Assembly: GCA_009731375.1 (NCBI GenBank)
Contig: BJOX01000164.1
Span: forward strand, 532,529 to 555,793
Reading direction: 5' to 3'
DNA: 23,265 nucleotides
Origin: Paulinella micropora
Lineage: Eukaryota > Cercozoa > Imbricatea > Euglyphida
Shown here: positions 7,438-16,983 of the stretch, piece after piece
How positions within the stretch are numbered: the first letter of the stretch is position 1
How the letters are laid out: each line of letters starts with the position of its first letter
The notes under the pieces: generated by a model
The model's input: only the letters and a program-made list of their open reading frames with translations
Told to the model about the DNA's origin: nothing
The model's database searches: none
Program-made: the position numbers and the translations under genes

Positions 7438-8397
7438 TTTATCGGTCACCTCCACGAAATGTGGTCAGGTTACCGATAAAACAACACATGCGGCGCGCCA
7501 AATTTGACGTGTTTTGCGGGCTCGCCGGCCTGGCCCGGCTCGCCCGCAAAACACGTCAAATTTGTGGCTAGCCGCATAATATACTATTTACAGGCTAAAA
7601 GGCAGTAGTCACGTAGAATATAACTATGACGGAACCCAGCCCGATGACTATGGCTTATATCATACATACATACATAAATACATGCATGCATACACACATA
7701 CATACATTACATGACTATGGCTAATATCGGAGATGCTGAAGGCATATATACATACATACATACATGCATACATGCATACATGCATACATGCATTCATTCA
7801 TACATACATACATACATACATACACGCATACATACATACATACATACATACAATACTTTCAACCCTAACATACAGTACATACATGCATACATGCATACAT
7901 GCATACATACATACATACATACATGCATGCATACATGCATACATACATACATACATACATACATACATACATACATACATACATACATACATACATCATA
8001 CATACATACATACATACATACATACATACATGCATACATGCATACATGCATACATACATACATACATACATACATACATACATACATACATACAACCCTA
8101 ACATACAGTACATACATGCATACATACATACATACATACATACATACACACACATACATACATACATACATACATACATACATACGTATACAACACACAG
8201 TGTAAAAGTGAAGGAGGAAATGAGGGAATGAAAGAAGGAACTGCAAAATAGTATATTATGCGGCTAGCCACAAATTTGACGTGTTTTGCGGGCGAGCCGG
8301 GCCGGGCCGGCGAGCCCGCAAAAAACGTCAAATTTGGCGCGCCGCATATTTAGTTTTATCGGTAACCTAACCACACTCTGTGGAAGTGACCGATAAA
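7438..8397. mobile_element. TATCGG foldback element D, complete, microsatellite core
   Basis: This is the best preserved member: a left TIR at 7438-7590 and an inverted right TIR at 8246-8397, about 152 bp each and matching at all but roughly ten positions. Each TIR is two consecutive hairpins: a terminal one (TTTATCGGTCACCTCCAC ... GTGGTCAGGTTACCGATAAA) and a GC-rich one (7489-7577 on the left) with arms TGCGGCGCGCCAAATTTGAC / GTCAAATTTGTGGCTAGCCGCA around CCGGCC-rich sequence. The TIR then ends ATAATATACTATTTA. Between the TIRs are about 60 bases of unique sequence and a long (ACAT)n array. No transposase is present. The outermost TCTTT/AAAGA extends the pairing, and no target duplication could be assigned. 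Confidence 0.85.
7660..8190. repeat. (ACAT)n array with (GCAT) variants
   Basis: A long tetranucleotide tract inside element D with blocks of ATGCATAC variants. Phrases ACCCTAACATACAGTACATAC (near 7863 and 8095) and TGACTATGGCT(T/A)ATAT (near 7640 and 7711) recur, so the array contains higher-order duplications. Confidence 0.95.
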
Positions 8398-8418
8398 GAA
8401 AGGATTAAGAAGACATAT

Positions 8419-8448
8419 GTATCGGTAACCTGACCACATTCTAGGAAG

Positions 8449-8451
<3 letters not shown>
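8419..8451 (-). mobile_element. TATCGG family, terminal hairpin fragment E
   Basis: ATCGGTAACCTGACCACATTCTAGGAAGGTG matches the terminal hairpin of the family in minus orientation, but is cut off by the poly-C run exactly where GACCGATA would be expected. It may be a truncated insertion or a misassembled junction. Confidence 0.65.

Positions 8452-8504
<53 letters not shown>
8452..8504. repeat. 53-base poly-C run at a gap
   Basis: An unbroken C run directly abutting N. It is biologically possible but suspicious as an assembly or base-calling artefact. Confidence 0.8.
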
Positions 8505-9097
8505 NNNNNNNNNNNNNNNNNNNNNNNNNNNNNNNNNNNNNNNNNNNNNNNNNNNNNNNNNNNNNNNNNNNNNNNNNNNNNNNNNNNNNNNNNNNNNNNN
8601 NNNNNNNNNNNNNNNNNNNNNNNNNNNNNNNNNNNNNNNNNNNNNNNNNNNNNNNNNNNNNNNNNNNNNNNNNNNNNNNNNNNNNNNNNNNNNNNNNNNN
8701 NNNNNNNNNNNNNNNNNNNNNNNNNNNNNNNNNNNNNNNNNNNNNNNNNNNNNNNNNNNNNNNNNNNNNNNNNNNNNNNNNNNNNNNNNNNNNNNNNNNN
8801 NNNNNNNNNNNNNNNNNNNNNNNNNNNNNNNNNNNNNNNNNNNNNNNNNNNNNNNNNNNNNNNNNNNNNNNNNNNNNNNNNNNNNNNNNNNNNNNNNNNN
8901 NNNNNNNNNNNNNNNNNNNNNNNNNNNNNNNNNNNNNNNNNNNNNNNNNNNNNNNNNNNNNNNNNNNNNNNNNNNNNNNNNNNNNNNNNNNNNNNNNNNN
9001 NNNNNNNNNNNNNNNNNNNNNNNNNNNNNNNNNNNNNNNNNNNNNNNNNNNNNNNNNNNNNNNNNNNNNNNNNNNNNNNNNNNNNNNNNNNNNNNNN
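8505..9097. other. Assembly gap, 593 N
   Basis: Unresolved bases between poly-C and (CT)n; the missing sequence is probably a pyrimidine tract. Confidence 1.
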
Positions 9098-9178
<81 letters not shown>

Positions 9179-9226
9179 TGTCTCTCTCTCTCTCTCTATC
9201 TGTCTCTCTCTGTCTCTTTCTCTCTG

Positions 9227-9263
<37 letters not shown>

Positions 9264-9318
9264 ATCTCTCTGTCTCTATCTCTCTGTCTCTCTGTCTCTC
9301 TCTCTGTTTCTCTCTGTC

Positions 9319-9392
<74 letters not shown>

Positions 9393-9410
9393 CCTGTCTT
9401 TTTCTATCTG

Positions 9411-9448
<38 letters not shown>
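9098..9448. repeat. (CT)n pyrimidine tract
   Basis: About 350 bases of CT repeats with scattered TGTC, TATC and CCTC interruptions. Poly-Leu-Ser frames are artefacts of it. All-pyrimidine, the mirror composition of the (GA)n at 3101. Confidence 0.96.
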
Positions 9449-9450
<2 letters not shown>

Positions 9451-9587
9451 TCTTACTCATTTCGGCTTGCAAGAAGATTATGCAGTGTGAGTGAAAGAAA
9501 AGAAAGAAAGAAAGAAAAGAAAGAAAGAAAGAAAGAGAATACATCGTTGTTCTCAGTTGGCAAGCGTCTGAGTGTGTAAGTATACTT
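9449..9587. other. Spacer with (GAAA)n
   Basis: A GAAA/AAAG tract at about 9495-9538 within otherwise mixed sequence. No gene is recognised. Confidence 0.6.
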
Positions 9588-9677
9588 ATATTACATTACA
9601 TTATATTATATTATATTATATTATATTATATTATATTATATTATATTATATTATATTATATTATATTATATTATATT
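9588..9677. repeat. (TTATA)n pentanucleotide microsatellite
   Basis: About 17 nearly perfect TTATA units following TACATTACA. To the right, GGATTATGA and TCATAATCC (near 9686-9722) form a small hairpin. Confidence 0.95.
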
Positions 9678-9757
9678 AGTGAGAGGATTATGATAGAGAG
9701 ACTTACATAGTGTCATAATCCGGAATTCACCCACCTCAAACCACAGGCAAAACATAG

Positions 9758-9904
9758 ACATGAAAGCATACAATAGTAATTACCATGGTAATTACCACAT
9801 TTCCGGGAACTTGACCACATATAAATTTTGAAATTTAGAAAATTAAAAAAACTTTCCAGGAAGTTGACCACATTTAGGGTAATTACCATTGTATGCTTTC
9901 ATGT
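9758..9904. mobile_element. Diverged CACATAAAAGC-type palindrome, copy 4
   Basis: A 147-bp element with ends ACATGAAAGCATACAAT and ATTGTATGCTTTCATGT followed inward by GGTAATTACC blocks. A TGTGGTCAA..TTCC phrase matches TGTGGTTAGCTTCCC of the other copies, so the order of blocks is conserved although the sequence is clearly older or a separate subfamily. The middle is AT-rich and less palindromic. No coding capacity. Confidence 0.75.
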
Positions 9905-10016
9905 GATATATATAAAACAACATATTTGCATACACAAACAACATATTTTTGTATATTTCTGCGTGGTTTTTATTGAAACGGTTCAATTGCAACTGGATCG
10001 AGTTGATACCGCTAAA
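9905..10016. other. Spacer, no gene seen
   Basis: AT-rich sequence before the A-rich tract; ACATATTT-type phrases repeat but nothing recognisable is present. Confidence 0.4.
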
Positions 10017-10100
10017 ACAAAAAAAAAAAAACAAANNNNNNNNNNAAAAAAACAAAAAAAAAAAAAACAAAAACAAAAAAAAAACAAAAAACAAAAAAGA
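10017..10100. repeat. A-rich tract with 10-N gap
   Basis: Runs of A broken by single C surround N at 10036-10045. A gap of exactly ten N in a homopolymer also occurs at 19838-19847, which suggests a fixed-size placeholder. Confidence 0.9.
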
Positions 10101-10207
10101 TTTGGTGTTTGTAGAATGATAAACACATTCCCTTGAAACACAGTAATTGCAAATAAATCAAAGCTATTATCACTTATGCAGTGGCATGCTTAACAATGAC
10201 TAGATAT

Positions 10208-10358
10208 TTTATCGGTCACCTCCACAAAATGTGGTCAGGTTACCGATAAAAATTACACGTGCGGCGCGCCAAATTTTACGTGCTTTGCGGGCGAGGCGGG
10301 CACCGGGCTTGCCCGCAAAACACGTCAAATTTGTTGCTAGCCGCATCATGTACTATCT
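10208..10358 (+). mobile_element. TATCGG family, complete solo TIR copy F
   Basis: It contains both hairpins in order: TTTATCGGTCACCTCCAC to TTACCGATAAAA, then GTGCGGCGCGCCAAATTTTACG, a GC-rich loop with GGGCACCGGGC, GCCCGCAAAACACGTC and GCTAGCCGCATCATGTACTA. No facing partner lies within the next 10 kb; the only later minus copy is at 20873-20974. Confidence 0.8.
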
Positions 10359-10549
10359 AGAGTGTTGAGATTATTTTCTCGACATGTCTTGGATAAAGGG
10401 GGGGGGGGGTGAAGGGATGTCAAAGAAAAATAGATGTTTTAGTTACCCGTTGTACGACGTGCTTGAAGGCAAACACTGTAAACAAGAAGAGACAGGAAGC
10501 CATCACAGTGAAGAATGAACCAACTTGCTCCTAAGTAAGCAAAAAGGGA
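10359..10549. other. Spacer, no gene seen
   Basis: Mixed sequence including an 11-base G run near 10398. Short frames have no recognisable features. Confidence 0.45.
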
Positions 10550-10675
10550 AAATTTCGGCAAAAGATAACGTATCTTGCGGTGAAAATACTTGGGAAGAAT
10601 TCCGGCCACCACAACCGAAGTTTTGTGCAAAAACAACGTATTCTGCGGTGACAAACCACTGGCCGAAATATTCCC
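10550..10675 (+). repeat. Third copy of the TTCTGCGGTGA interspersed repeat
   Basis: AATTTCGGC..AACGTATCTTGCGGTGAAAATACT..GGGAAGAATTCCGGCCACC and TTTTGTGCAAAAACAACGTATTCTGCGGTGA match 5460-5580 with moderate divergence. It is interrupted by the palindrome at 10676; GGCCGAAAATTTTCACTTG resumes on the far side (10840), consistent with the palindrome having inserted into this repeat. Confidence 0.75.
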
Positions 10676-10837
10676 CACATAAAAGCATGCACCAGCAATT
10701 ACCCTGGTAATTACTCTTAATGTGGTTAGCTTCCCGGGGAAATTGCCCACGTAGCCGGCTACGTGGGCAATTTCCCCGGAAAGCTAACCACATTAAGAGT
10801 AATTACCAGGGTAATTGCTGGTGAATGCTTTTATGTG
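10676..10837. mobile_element. CACATAAAAGC palindrome, copy 3, loop-free
   Basis: A 162-bp palindrome with 81-base arms that differ at only two positions and meet with no spacer at 10756/10757. Left arm blocks: CACATAAAAGCATGCACC, AGCAATTACCCTGGTAATTAC, TCTTAATGTGGTTAGC, TTCCCGGGGAAATT and GCCCACGTAGCC; the last is half of a perfect 24-bp palindrome at the centre. The near identity of the arms implies either recent insertion or arm homogenisation. It sits inside the repeat at 10550-10850. Confidence 0.9.
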
Positions 10838-10892
10838 CCCGGCCGAAAATTTTCACTTGACCTTTGGGGGAAATAAAGAAAACAAAAACGGG

Positions 10893-11075
10893 TAGTAGTA
10901 GTAGTAGTAGTGGTAGTGGTAGTAGTAATGGTAGTAAGGGTAGTAGTGGTAGTAGTGGTAGTAGTAGTAGTAATAATGGTAGTAGTAGTAGTAATGGTAG
11001 TAAGGGTAGTAGTGGTAGTAGCTGATGCTGTTGTTGTTGTTGTTGTTGTTATTGTTGTTGTTGTTGTAATAGTAG
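10893..11075. repeat. (GTA)n / (GTG) / (GTT)n trinucleotide tract
   Basis: GTAGTAGTGGTAGTAATGGTAGTAAGGG-type units are partly duplicated as a block (near 10920-10945 and 10985-11015), then (GTT)n to about 11070. Poly-Val frames are artefacts. Confidence 0.95.
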
Positions 11076-11120
11076 TAAAAGCAGTGATTACAGCTGTAAT
11101 GTTTTGACAGTGGTAGCAGC

Positions 11121-11336
11121 AGCTGATGCAAATCTGCACATGCGCCTCCATCGTCTCACCCGTGAGGGGAGTGAGAAGAATTGACGATAGGCTCTAATGA
11201 CACCCCCGCAAGGGCAGTTCCAACACTTCCAGACGGACCGGTATGTTCAATGAAAATACTGGTGGCACCGACGGGAATCGAACTGGCGACAGGGCCCAGA
11301 TGGTAGAACTTGACCACTGGGCTATCACGGTGTCCA
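11121..11336 (-). mobile_element. tRNA-derived SINE copy 1 (5' end at gap)
   Basis: On the minus strand the element starts TGGACACCGTGA and has an RNA polymerase III A box (TAGCCCAGTGG) and B box (AGTTCGATTCC) about 30 bp apart, as in a tRNA. The body then contains GGTGCCACCAGTATTTTCAT, ACCGGTCCGTCTGGAAG, CCCTTGCGGGGGTGTCATTA and CCCCTCACGGGTGAGACGAT. It has a single copy of the CCAGTATTTTCATTGAAC block, unlike copies 2 and 3. Its 3' end departs from the other copies near 11129 (GCTGCTGCTACC instead of GCCATTGACAGAG). The long minus-strand frame across it is not a gene. Confidence 0.88.
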
Positions 11337-11434
11337 NNNNNNNNNNNNNNNNNNNNNNNNNNNNNNNNNNNNNNNNNNNNNNNNNNNNNNNNNNNNNNNN
11401 NNNNNNNNNNNNNNNNNNNNNNNNNNNNNNNNNN
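11337..11434. other. Assembly gap, 98 N
   Basis: Unresolved bases directly at the 5' end of SINE copy 1. Confidence 1.
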
Positions 11435-11796
11435 CTTTGGTGGTAGATGCTGGGGAGGAGGGTCGTTGCGCGCGTAAAAGATCTTAAACTCCGCATATGC
11501 TGGTTGATAGCCCAGGACCCAGCAGACACCAGATTGTTATGGGTGGGGTTTCGAGGCAGCTCTAGCAACCGCGCTTGGTGTATGCACTTGCACATTCGGT
11601 GACGTCTTGCAAGAGGTTGCTGGGACTGCGGAATAACCTCGGCTTAGTGCAGTCTTGCCCTCAGGAGCTCCATCGGTGGCCCCGATCATCAGGCGAGAGA
11701 CTGACACGGGGGGGTGGAGGACCTCGAACAAGGGTATTGGAGGCTTATGTCTGTTGAGGATATGCCATTAGCTGCATCAGTACGCCTCAGATATGG
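11435..11796 (+). other. Unidentified block ending in (TAA)n, possible retroelement 3' end
   Basis: About 360 bases of GC-balanced, non-repetitive sequence that ends CAGATATGGTAAATAATAAT and passes into a long (TAA)n tract. A complex sequence with a simple (TAA)n tail is how the 3' ends of some non-LTR retrotransposons look, the I-like group for example. No reverse-transcriptase frame is present and the left side is lost in the gap. It could equally be unique sequence next to a microsatellite. Confidence 0.35.
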
Positions 11797-12182
<386 letters not shown>

Positions 12183-12281
12183 ATCAATCAATCGACACAA
12201 GTATATCATTATATCACACAGGATACCTACATAAATAACATATGTAAAACGGCCGTTAGACACAAAGTATCATTATGTCAC

Positions 12282-12341
<60 letters not shown>

Positions 12342-12374
12342 GTAATAGTAATAATATTAATAACAATAATGATA

Positions 12375-12425
<51 letters not shown>

Positions 12426-12503
12426 GCAATAATAATAATAATAATAATAATAAATAATGATAATGATAATAATAATGATAATGATAATAATGATAATAAT
12501 GAT
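12282..12503. repeat. (TAA)n forming the tail of SINE copy 2
   Basis: Continuous TAA with TAG and TGA variants that abuts the 3' end of the minus-strand SINE, where it reads (ATT)n. Confidence 0.95.
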
Positions 12504-12770
12504 AGTGCTTCTCTGTCAATGGCTGATGCAAATCTGCACATGCGCCTCCATCGTCTCACCCGTGAGGGGAGTACGAAGAATTGACGATAGGCTCTAATGA
12601 CACCCCCGCACGGGCAGTTCCAACACTTCCAGACGGACCGGTATGTTCAATGAAAATACTGGTCCAGACGGACCGGTATGTTCAATGAAAATACTGGTGG
12701 CACCGACGGGAATCGAACTGGCGACAGGGCCCAGATGGTAGAACTTGACCACTGGGCTATCACGGTGTCC
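12504..12770 (-). mobile_element. tRNA-derived SINE copy 2, full length
   Basis: This is the complete minus-strand SINE. Its head begins GGACACCGTGATAGCCC, with the A box at 12749-12759 and the B box at 12709-12719. The body includes two direct copies of a roughly 35-bp block (CCAGTATTTTCATTGAACAT plus ACCGGTCCGTCTGGA, 12626-12697), absent as a duplication in copy 1. The 3' end is GCCATTGACAGAGAAGCACT followed by (ATT)n. About 267 bp without the tail. Polymerase III would transcribe it, and a partner LINE would supply retrotransposition; neither partner nor activity can be judged here. Confidence 0.92.
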
Positions 12771-12780
12771 AAAAATAATG

Positions 12781-12842
<62 letters not shown>

Positions 12843-12843
<1 letters not shown>

Positions 12844-13049
12844 GTGCTTCTCTGTCAATGGCTGATGCATTTCTGCACATGCGCCTGCATCGTCTCACCC
12901 GTGAGGGGAGTACGAAGAATTGACGATAAGCTCTAATGACACCCCCGCAAGGGCAGTTCCAACACTTCCAGACGGGCCGGTATGTTCAATGAAAATACTG
13001 GTCCAGAAATAGACCGGTATGTTCAATGAAAATACTGGTGGCACCGACA
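12843..13049 (-). mobile_element. tRNA-derived SINE copy 3, 5'-truncated
   Basis: It has the same 3' end and body as copy 2, including the duplicated CCAGTATTTTCATTGAACAT block, here with a variant junction (CTATTTCTGGA). It is truncated just before the B box (GTCGGTGCC is kept, TTCGATTCC is lost), a typical 5' truncation. Copies 3 and 2 are head-to-tail, separated only by 72 bases of (TAA)n that form the tail of copy 3. Confidence 0.9.
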
Positions 13050-13130
13050 ATAATAATAATAATAATGATAATAATGATAATAATGATAATAATGACAATA
13101 ATAATAATAATAATAATAATGATGATGATG

Positions 13131-13172
<42 letters not shown>

Positions 13173-13198
13173 GTAATATTAATAATAATAATAATAAC

Positions 13199-13236
<38 letters not shown>

Positions 13237-13246
13237 TAACAATAAC

Positions 13247-13277
<31 letters not shown>

Positions 13278-13300
13278 GTAATAATAATAATATTACCTCC
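13050..13300. repeat. (TAA)n with TGA/CAA/TGG variants
   Basis: A trinucleotide tract upstream of the truncated SINE. With the tracts at 12282 and 12771 it makes a nearly continuous TAA domain interrupted only by SINEs. Confidence 0.95.
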
Positions 13301-13309
13301 TTGAATACA

Positions 13310-13702
13310 AATTCGTCTTTCAGAATGACCGAGACCAAGGTGTTATTAGCCATTATCACACACCTAACATAAATATGTATGTATGTATGTATGTATGTAT
13401 TTTAGGTGAGTGATCATGGCTAACAATACCTTATGTGTATGTATGCGTGTAGGTATGTATTTATGTATGCATGTATGTATGTATGTACAAAACATACATA
13501 CATACATACATACATAAGGTATTATTAGCCATGATCACACACCTAACACACACACATACATACATACATACATACATACATACCTACATACCTACATACC
13601 TACCTACATACATACATAGATACATACATACATATCTACATACATACATACATACATAAGGTATTGTTAGCCATGATCACTCACCTAACATACATTCATA
13701 CA

Positions 13703-13733
<31 letters not shown>

Positions 13734-14175
13734 CATACACACATACATACATAAGGTATTATTAGCCATGATCAATCACCTAAAATACATACATACATAC
13801 ATACATACACACATACATACAGATATTCAGACATACATACATACATATATCAATGTATACATACATACATACATACATGCATACATACATACATACATAC
13901 ATACATACATACATACATACATACATACATACATACATACAGACACACGCACAGACATGCATGCACACATACATACATACGCACATGCATACAGACACAC
14001 ACCCATACATACATACATACATACATACATACATACATACATACATAACATGCAAAGGTGCTGTTAGCCATGATCACATACGTAACATACATACATACAT
14101 ACATACATACATACATACATACATACCGATATAGATACATATATACAGATATACATACATACATGTATAAATGTA

Positions 14176-14209
<34 letters not shown>

Positions 14210-14488
14210 CATACATACATACATACATACATACATACATACGTACGTACGTACGTACATACGTACGTACGTACATACGTTCATACATACATACATACAT
14301 ACATACATACATACATGAGGTGCTGTTAGCCATGATCACATACGTAACATAGATACATGTACACATACATACACACAGATATACATACATACATACATAC
14401 ATACAACTAACATACATACATACATACATACATACATACATACCTACATATGCTTACATACACATACATACACACATACATACATACA

Positions 14489-14519
<31 letters not shown>

Positions 14520-14640
14520 GCTTGCATACACATACATACATACATACATAGATACATACATAGATAAATACATACATACATACATATCATTACCACCTAT
14601 CCATATATCTACCTATTTATCCCACCTTTACATGGTTGCT
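13310..14640. repeat. (ACAT)n array with recurring GCCATGATCAC core
   Basis: A core of about 31 bp (AAGGTATTATTAGCCATGAT then CACACACCTAACA) recurs near 13339, 13517, 13658, 13754, 14055 and 14317 on the plus strand, separated by 60-300 bases of (ACAT)n. One further copy near 13403-13435 is on the minus strand, and the microsatellite on both its sides is (TATG)n, so core and microsatellite were inverted together. The last two cores share variants (GTGCTGTTAGCC, ACATACGTAACA). (CGTA)n appears near 14242-14280. Confidence 0.92.
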
Positions 14641-14659
14641 ATATATATCTGTCTTTCTT

Positions 14660-14730
<71 letters not shown>

Positions 14731-14820
14731 CTCTCTCTCTCTCTCTCTTTCTCTCCTTCTTTCTCTCTCTCTCTCTCTCTCTCCTTCTTTCTCTCTCTCT
14801 CGTCTACCCGTAGAAAAATT

Positions 14821-14869
<49 letters not shown>

Positions 14870-15041
14870 TGTTTTCCCGTAGAAAATTTGAACTATGTAC
14901 AATACAATCTCTCTCTCTCTCTCACTTTCTCTCGCTTTCTCTCTCTCTCGTTTACCCGTAGAAAAATTGAACTATGCACAATACAATGTACTCTCTCTCT
15001 CTCTCTCTCTCTCTCATTGACCCGTAGAAAAATTGAACTAA

Positions 15042-15125
<84 letters not shown>

Positions 15126-15198
15126 GTATCTATCGCTCTCTCTCTCTCTCTCTCTCTCTCTCCCATTTACCCGTAGAAAAATTGAACTATGCACAATA

Positions 15199-15229
<31 letters not shown>

Positions 15230-15420
15230 CTTTATCCGTAGAAAAATACATGTACTCAGGGGTTTTCGTTACATACATAAATACCCGTGGAAAAATGGAA
15301 CTTTGTACATACATCACATAATACATGCATACATTACATACATACATCACATATATACCCGTAGAAAAATTGAACTATGCACAATACGATGTACTCAGGG
15401 CTTTTCATTACCACCTAACA
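14641..15420. repeat. (TATC)n/(CT)n array with CCGTAGAAAAATTGAAC core
   Basis: The core CCCGTAGAAAAATTGAACTA, often followed by TGCACAATACAATGTACTC, recurs near 14808, 14873, 14952, 15018, 15168, 15231, 15281 and 15355. The linkers are (TATC)n, (CT)n or (ACAT)n, so one core is combined with three different microsatellites. Short frames run across it but keep no common reading frame between cores. Confidence 0.92.
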
Positions 15421-15422
15421 TT

Positions 15423-15464
<42 letters not shown>

Positions 15465-15845
15465 CAACAATAGATAAGTTTATGATGATGATGATGAAGA
15501 TATATATATGTATATATATATATATATATATTTGTTTATATAATCTATTCACAATACAATGTACTCAGGGCTTTTCATTACCACCTAACATATAGACAGA
15601 TATATAGATAGATAGATAGATAGATAGATAGATGGATAGATGCAACAATAGATAAGTTTATGATGATGATGATGATGATGATGATATATATGTGTATATA
15701 CATATGTATATATATAATCTATGCACAATACAGTGTACTCAGGGCTTTTCATTTACCACCTAACATAAAGATAGACAGATACAACAATTGATAAGTTTAT
15801 GATGATGATGATGATGATATATATATAATAATAATAATAATAATA
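15380..15845. repeat. Higher-order repeat of about 170-180 bp, 3 units
   Basis: Each unit carries, in order, CACAATAC(A/G)(A/G)TGTACTCAGG, GCTTTTCATTACCACCTAACAT, (ATAG)n, ACAACAATAGATAAGTTTATG, (ATG)n, (TA)n and ATCTAT. Units start near 15380, 15550 and 15723; the third has a shortened ATAG block. It shares its front with the CCGTAGAAAAATTG core array, from which it seems to be derived. Confidence 0.88.
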
Positions 15846-15942
15846 GTGCTTCTCTGTCAATGGCTGATGCATTTCTGCACATGCGCCTCCATCGTCTCAC
15901 CCGTGAGGGGAGTACGAAGAATTGACGATAAGCTCTAATGAC
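15845..15942 (-). mobile_element. tRNA-derived SINE copy 4, 3' part only
   Basis: It begins AGTGCTTCTCTGTCAATGGC after a short (TAA)n and matches SINE copy 3 through CTCTAATGAC, where the gap begins. The head with the polymerase III boxes is hidden or missing. Confidence 0.88.
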
Positions 15943-16718
15943 NNNNNNNNNNNNNNNNNNNNNNNNNNNNNNNNNNNNNNNNNNNNNNNNNNNNNNNNNN
16001 NNNNNNNNNNNNNNNNNNNNNNNNNNNNNNNNNNNNNNNNNNNNNNNNNNNNNNNNNNNNNNNNNNNNNNNNNNNNNNNNNNNNNNNNNNNNNNNNNNNN
16101 NNNNNNNNNNNNNNNNNNNNNNNNNNNNNNNNNNNNNNNNNNNNNNNNNNNNNNNNNNNNNNNNNNNNNNNNNNNNNNNNNNNNNNNNNNNNNNNNNNNN
16201 NNNNNNNNNNNNNNNNNNNNNNNNNNNNNNNNNNNNNNNNNNNNNNNNNNNNNNNNNNNNNNNNNNNNNNNNNNNNNNNNNNNNNNNNNNNNNNNNNNNN
16301 NNNNNNNNNNNNNNNNNNNNNNNNNNNNNNNNNNNNNNNNNNNNNNNNNNNNNNNNNNNNNNNNNNNNNNNNNNNNNNNNNNNNNNNNNNNNNNNNNNNN
16401 NNNNNNNNNNNNNNNNNNNNNNNNNNNNNNNNNNNNNNNNNNNNNNNNNNNNNNNNNNNNNNNNNNNNNNNNNNNNNNNNNNNNNNNNNNNNNNNNNNNN
16501 NNNNNNNNNNNNNNNNNNNNNNNNNNNNNNNNNNNNNNNNNNNNNNNNNNNNNNNNNNNNNNNNNNNNNNNNNNNNNNNNNNNNNNNNNNNNNNNNNNNN
16601 NNNNNNNNNNNNNNNNNNNNNNNNNNNNNNNNNNNNNNNNNNNNNNNNNNNNNNNNNNNNNNNNNNNNNNNNNNNNNNNNNNNNNNNNNNNNNNNNNNNN
16701 NNNNNNNNNNNNNNNNNN
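15943..16718. other. Assembly gap, 776 N
   Basis: Unresolved bases between SINE copy 4 and a (TATC)n tract. Confidence 1.

Positions 16719-16982
<264 letters not shown>

Positions 16983-16983
<1 letters not shown>

Noticed and set aside
8367-9579. Long frames of 287 and 376 residues
   Set aside because: They consist mainly of a 593-N gap, poly-C/poly-G and CT repeats.
12700-12770. A functional tRNA gene on the minus strand
   Set aside because: A and B boxes are present, but the arms do not fold into a sound cloverleaf and the sequence continues into a repeated SINE body found in other copies.
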